Source: an uncultured Oscillospiraceae bacterium (GTDB lineage Bacteria > Bacillota > Clostridia > Oscillospirales > Oscillospiraceae). From it: 24,296 nt of DNA. The DNA lies in NCBI GenBank assembly GCA_910588365.1, contig CAJUQS010000033.1, forward strand, positions 1 to 24,296. The letters are read 5' to 3'. Shown here piece by piece: positions 22,791 through 24,296 of this stretch (its first letter is position 1; every line of letters starts with the position of its first letter). The notes under the pieces were generated by a model. That model saw nothing but the letters and a program-made list of their open reading frames with translations. It ran no database searches and had not been told where the DNA came from. The position numbers and the translations under genes were made by a program.

Positions 22791-23489
22791 ATGGATAAAA
22801 TTCTATTGCTGGAAGACGATGTGAGTCTGATTGATGGACTGACCTATTCCCTGCGGCGGCAGGGTTACGAATTAGAGGTTGTCCGGACGGTCGCTGAGGC
22901 ACTTGCGCTTCTGCCCAACCTCAGCCAGTATGTTCTGCTGCTCTTGGATGTCACTCTGCCGGACGGAACGGGGTTTGAAGTCTGCGAACGGGTCAGGGCA
23001 CGGAATCAGTTGATCCCCATTATTTTTCTGACCGCGTCCGACGAGGAAGTCAGCATCATCCGCGGTCTGGACAGCGGCGGTGACGACTACATGACCAAGC
23101 CGTTCAAACTGGGCGAACTATGTTCCCGCATCCGGGCGCTGCTGCGCCGGGCCGGTGTGACCAAGCCGGCGCCATCGGAGATAATCCAACGCGGTGATAC
23201 CCAAATCGACCTTCTGGGAAGCCGGGCCTACCTGGACGGCAGGCTCCTGGATTTGACCGGCGCGGAATACCGCCTGCTCTGCCTGCTGGTACGCAACGCC
23301 GGCCGCGTTGTTACGCGGGACACCATCCTCAGCGAGCTGTGGGACGACGCCGGAAATTATGTGGACGGCAACACCCTGTCTGTTTATGTGCGCCGCCTGC
23401 GGGAGAAGGTGGAGGCCGATCCCTCCCACCCTCTGCATCTGCTTACGGTCCGGGGCTTTGGCTACCAGTGGAAAGAGGTTTCGCCATGA
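22791..23489 (+). CDS. OmpR/PhoB-type response regulator
   Basis: A 232-aa cytosolic DNA-binding regulator. The receiver domain (1-115) has the acidic pair Asp9/Asp10, the phosphoacceptor Asp53 in LLLLDVTLPDGTG, the switch Thr81 in IIFLTAS and Lys103 in YMTKPF. The C-terminal winged helix (about 130-228) shows LDLTGAEYRLLCLLVRNAG, VVTRDTILSELWD, LSVYVRRLREKVE and TVRGFGYQW. ATG 22791 follows AGGAGA. Its stop overlaps the sensor kinase start by 4 bp (ATGA). In Clostridia this arrangement is often followed by an ABC transporter of the FtsX/MacB type involved in peptide-antibiotic response; anything like that lies beyond the window. Confidence 0.94.
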   Translation: MDKILLLEDDVSLIDGLTYSLRRQGYELEVVRTVAEALALLPNLSQYVLLLLDVTLPDGTGFEVCERVRARNQLIPIIFLTASDEEVSIIRGLDSGGDDYMTKPFKLGELCSRIRALLRRAGVTKPAPSEIIQRGDTQIDLLGSRAYLDGRLLDLTGAEYRLLCLLVRNAGRVVTRDTILSELWDDAGNYVDGNTLSVYVRRLREKVEADPSHPLHLLTVRGFGYQWKEVSP

Positions 23490-24296
23490 GCTTTTATCAA
23501 GACAGGCAGATTAGAGCCTATGGACTCTTTCTGGCGTGCATCTCTGTGTGTATCGCCGGTATGGGGCTGCTGCTGAGTTCGATACAAATGAATTTGGCAA
23601 AGGATATCTATCTATCCCGCAGCGAGGCCATAGCGGCCTCCCTTTTAGCGCAGGAAGTCCCCCACACGGTCATTGCTGCCGCATTGACAAATACAGAAGT
23701 CAGTGAGGAAGGGGCGGCTCTGCTCGCCATGGCGGGGGTGGATGCCACAGCCGAAAGCGGGCTGCTCCCCTTCTACGCGCAGCTCCAACGCTCCAGCTTC
23801 GCTGCCGCCGCCGGCATGGCCATCCTGCCGGTCACTGCCCTCTTTGCCGGAACCTGGGTGTTCTTTTCGGTGCGGAAACGCTTGTACAGCCAGGCAGACC
23901 AAGCCGTCAGCGGCTACCTTTGCGGGGATTACTCCCAGCACTTGCCCCGAAGCAGCGAGGGTGCAATTTATCAGATATTTGCCCAGGTGGAACGACTGGC
24001 AACCATGCTCCAGGCCAAAACAGAAACCGAGCATCAGGCGAAGGAATTTCTCAAAAAATCCATATCGGACATCTCCCACCAGCTAAAGACGCCCTTGGCT
24101 GCCCTCACCATGTATCAGGAGATCATTGCGGATGAACCGGAGCATCCCGATACGGTGCGGGAATTTTCCGTCAAAATGTCCGTTTCGCTGAAGCGTATGG
24201 AATATCTGATTCAAGCCATGCTGAAAATCACCCGGCTGGATACGGGGAATATCGTGTTTGAGAAGGACTGCCTCAATGTCGCCGCGCTAGTATCCC
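23486..24296 (+). CDS. Sensor histidine kinase, 5' part
   Basis: The start ATG overlaps the response regulator stop (ATGA), and the frame is open to the window edge, giving the first 270 residues. There are two transmembrane helices (about residues 12-31 and 108-128) flanking an extracytoplasmic region of about 75 residues. A HAMP-like linker follows, then the dimerisation/phosphoacceptor domain with the H-box SDISHQLKTPLAAL (His198). The catalytic ATPase domain is cut off. The sequence around the H-box resembles VncS/VanS-like kinases of Firmicutes. It is the cognate partner of the adjacent regulator; its stimulus is unknown. Confidence 0.92.
   Translation, partial: MSFYQDRQIRAYGLFLACISVCIAGMGLLLSSIQMNLAKDIYLSRSEAIAASLLAQEVPHTVIAAALTNTEVSEEGAALLAMAGVDATAESGLLPFYAQLQRSSFAAAAGMAILPVTALFAGTWVFFSVRKRLYSQADQAVSGYLCGDYSQHLPRSSEGAIYQIFAQVERLATMLQAKTETEHQAKEFLKKSISDISHQLKTPLAALTMYQEIIADEPEHPDTVREFSVKMSVSLKRMEYLIQAMLKITRLDTGNIVFEKDCLNVAALVS

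Overview
The window is GC-rich bacterial DNA with strong AAGGAGG-type ribosome binding sites, sigma-A-like promoters with 17-bp spacers, and Clostridia-type gene families: a yybP-ykoY/mntP unit, DUF5693-csaB-murJ, an ATP-type PEP carboxykinase and an rpmG-secE-nusG-rplKA operon. This fits a high-GC gut-type Clostridia, probably Oscillospiraceae (Flavonifractor-like). The family-level placement is inference; no rRNA is present to test it.

Layout. 1-3177 (+): the 3' part of dnaK, a spacer made of consecutive stem-loops, dnaJ, then rpiB. 3178-5220 (+): a membrane-anchored XRE regulator and a zinc-ribbon membrane protein, each with its own near-consensus promoter. 5234-6817 (-): a GH19-like membrane-anchored cell wall hydrolase followed by a bactofilin. 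6922-7789 (+): a manganese riboswitch controlling the exporter gene mntP. 7826-9280 (-): a WYL-domain regulator whose frame runs into a zinc-ribbon domain, with a palindrome over its promoter. 9269-10017 (-): a Cu/Zn superoxide dismutase-family protein and a possible small ORF. 10034-11798 (+): pckA. 11869-14310 (-): the operon rpmG-secE-nusG-rplK-rplA, closed by a terminator directly after rplA, so rplJ-rplL are not adjacent. 14335-20831 (+): ruvX, then a tight cell-envelope cluster DUF5693-csaB-murJ-acyltransferase. 20832-21220: two large palindromic elements, the second a 160-bp MITE-like element with perfect 18-bp terminal inverted repeats. 21246-22790: an accessory region with a broken sigma-factor-like frame, an AT-rich transglutaminase-like gene and a coding remnant. 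22791-24296 (+): an OmpR-type response regulator and the start of its sensor kinase, cut by the window edge.

How the parts relate. Up to about 20.8 kb the content is housekeeping: protein folding, the pentose phosphate pathway, Mn export, gluconeogenesis, translation and secretion, and envelope polymer assembly. The csaB-murJ cluster suggests a pyruvylated secondary cell wall polymer, which in other Firmicutes anchors SLH-domain proteins. From about 20.8 kb the window changes character: palindromic repeats, gene fragments, lower GC, and a two-component system of the kind often carried on mobile or accessory DNA. The least explained features are the 160-bp and 80-bp palindromes, the chimeric frame at 21246-21560, the structured dnaK-dnaJ spacer, and the WYL/zinc-ribbon read-through frame.
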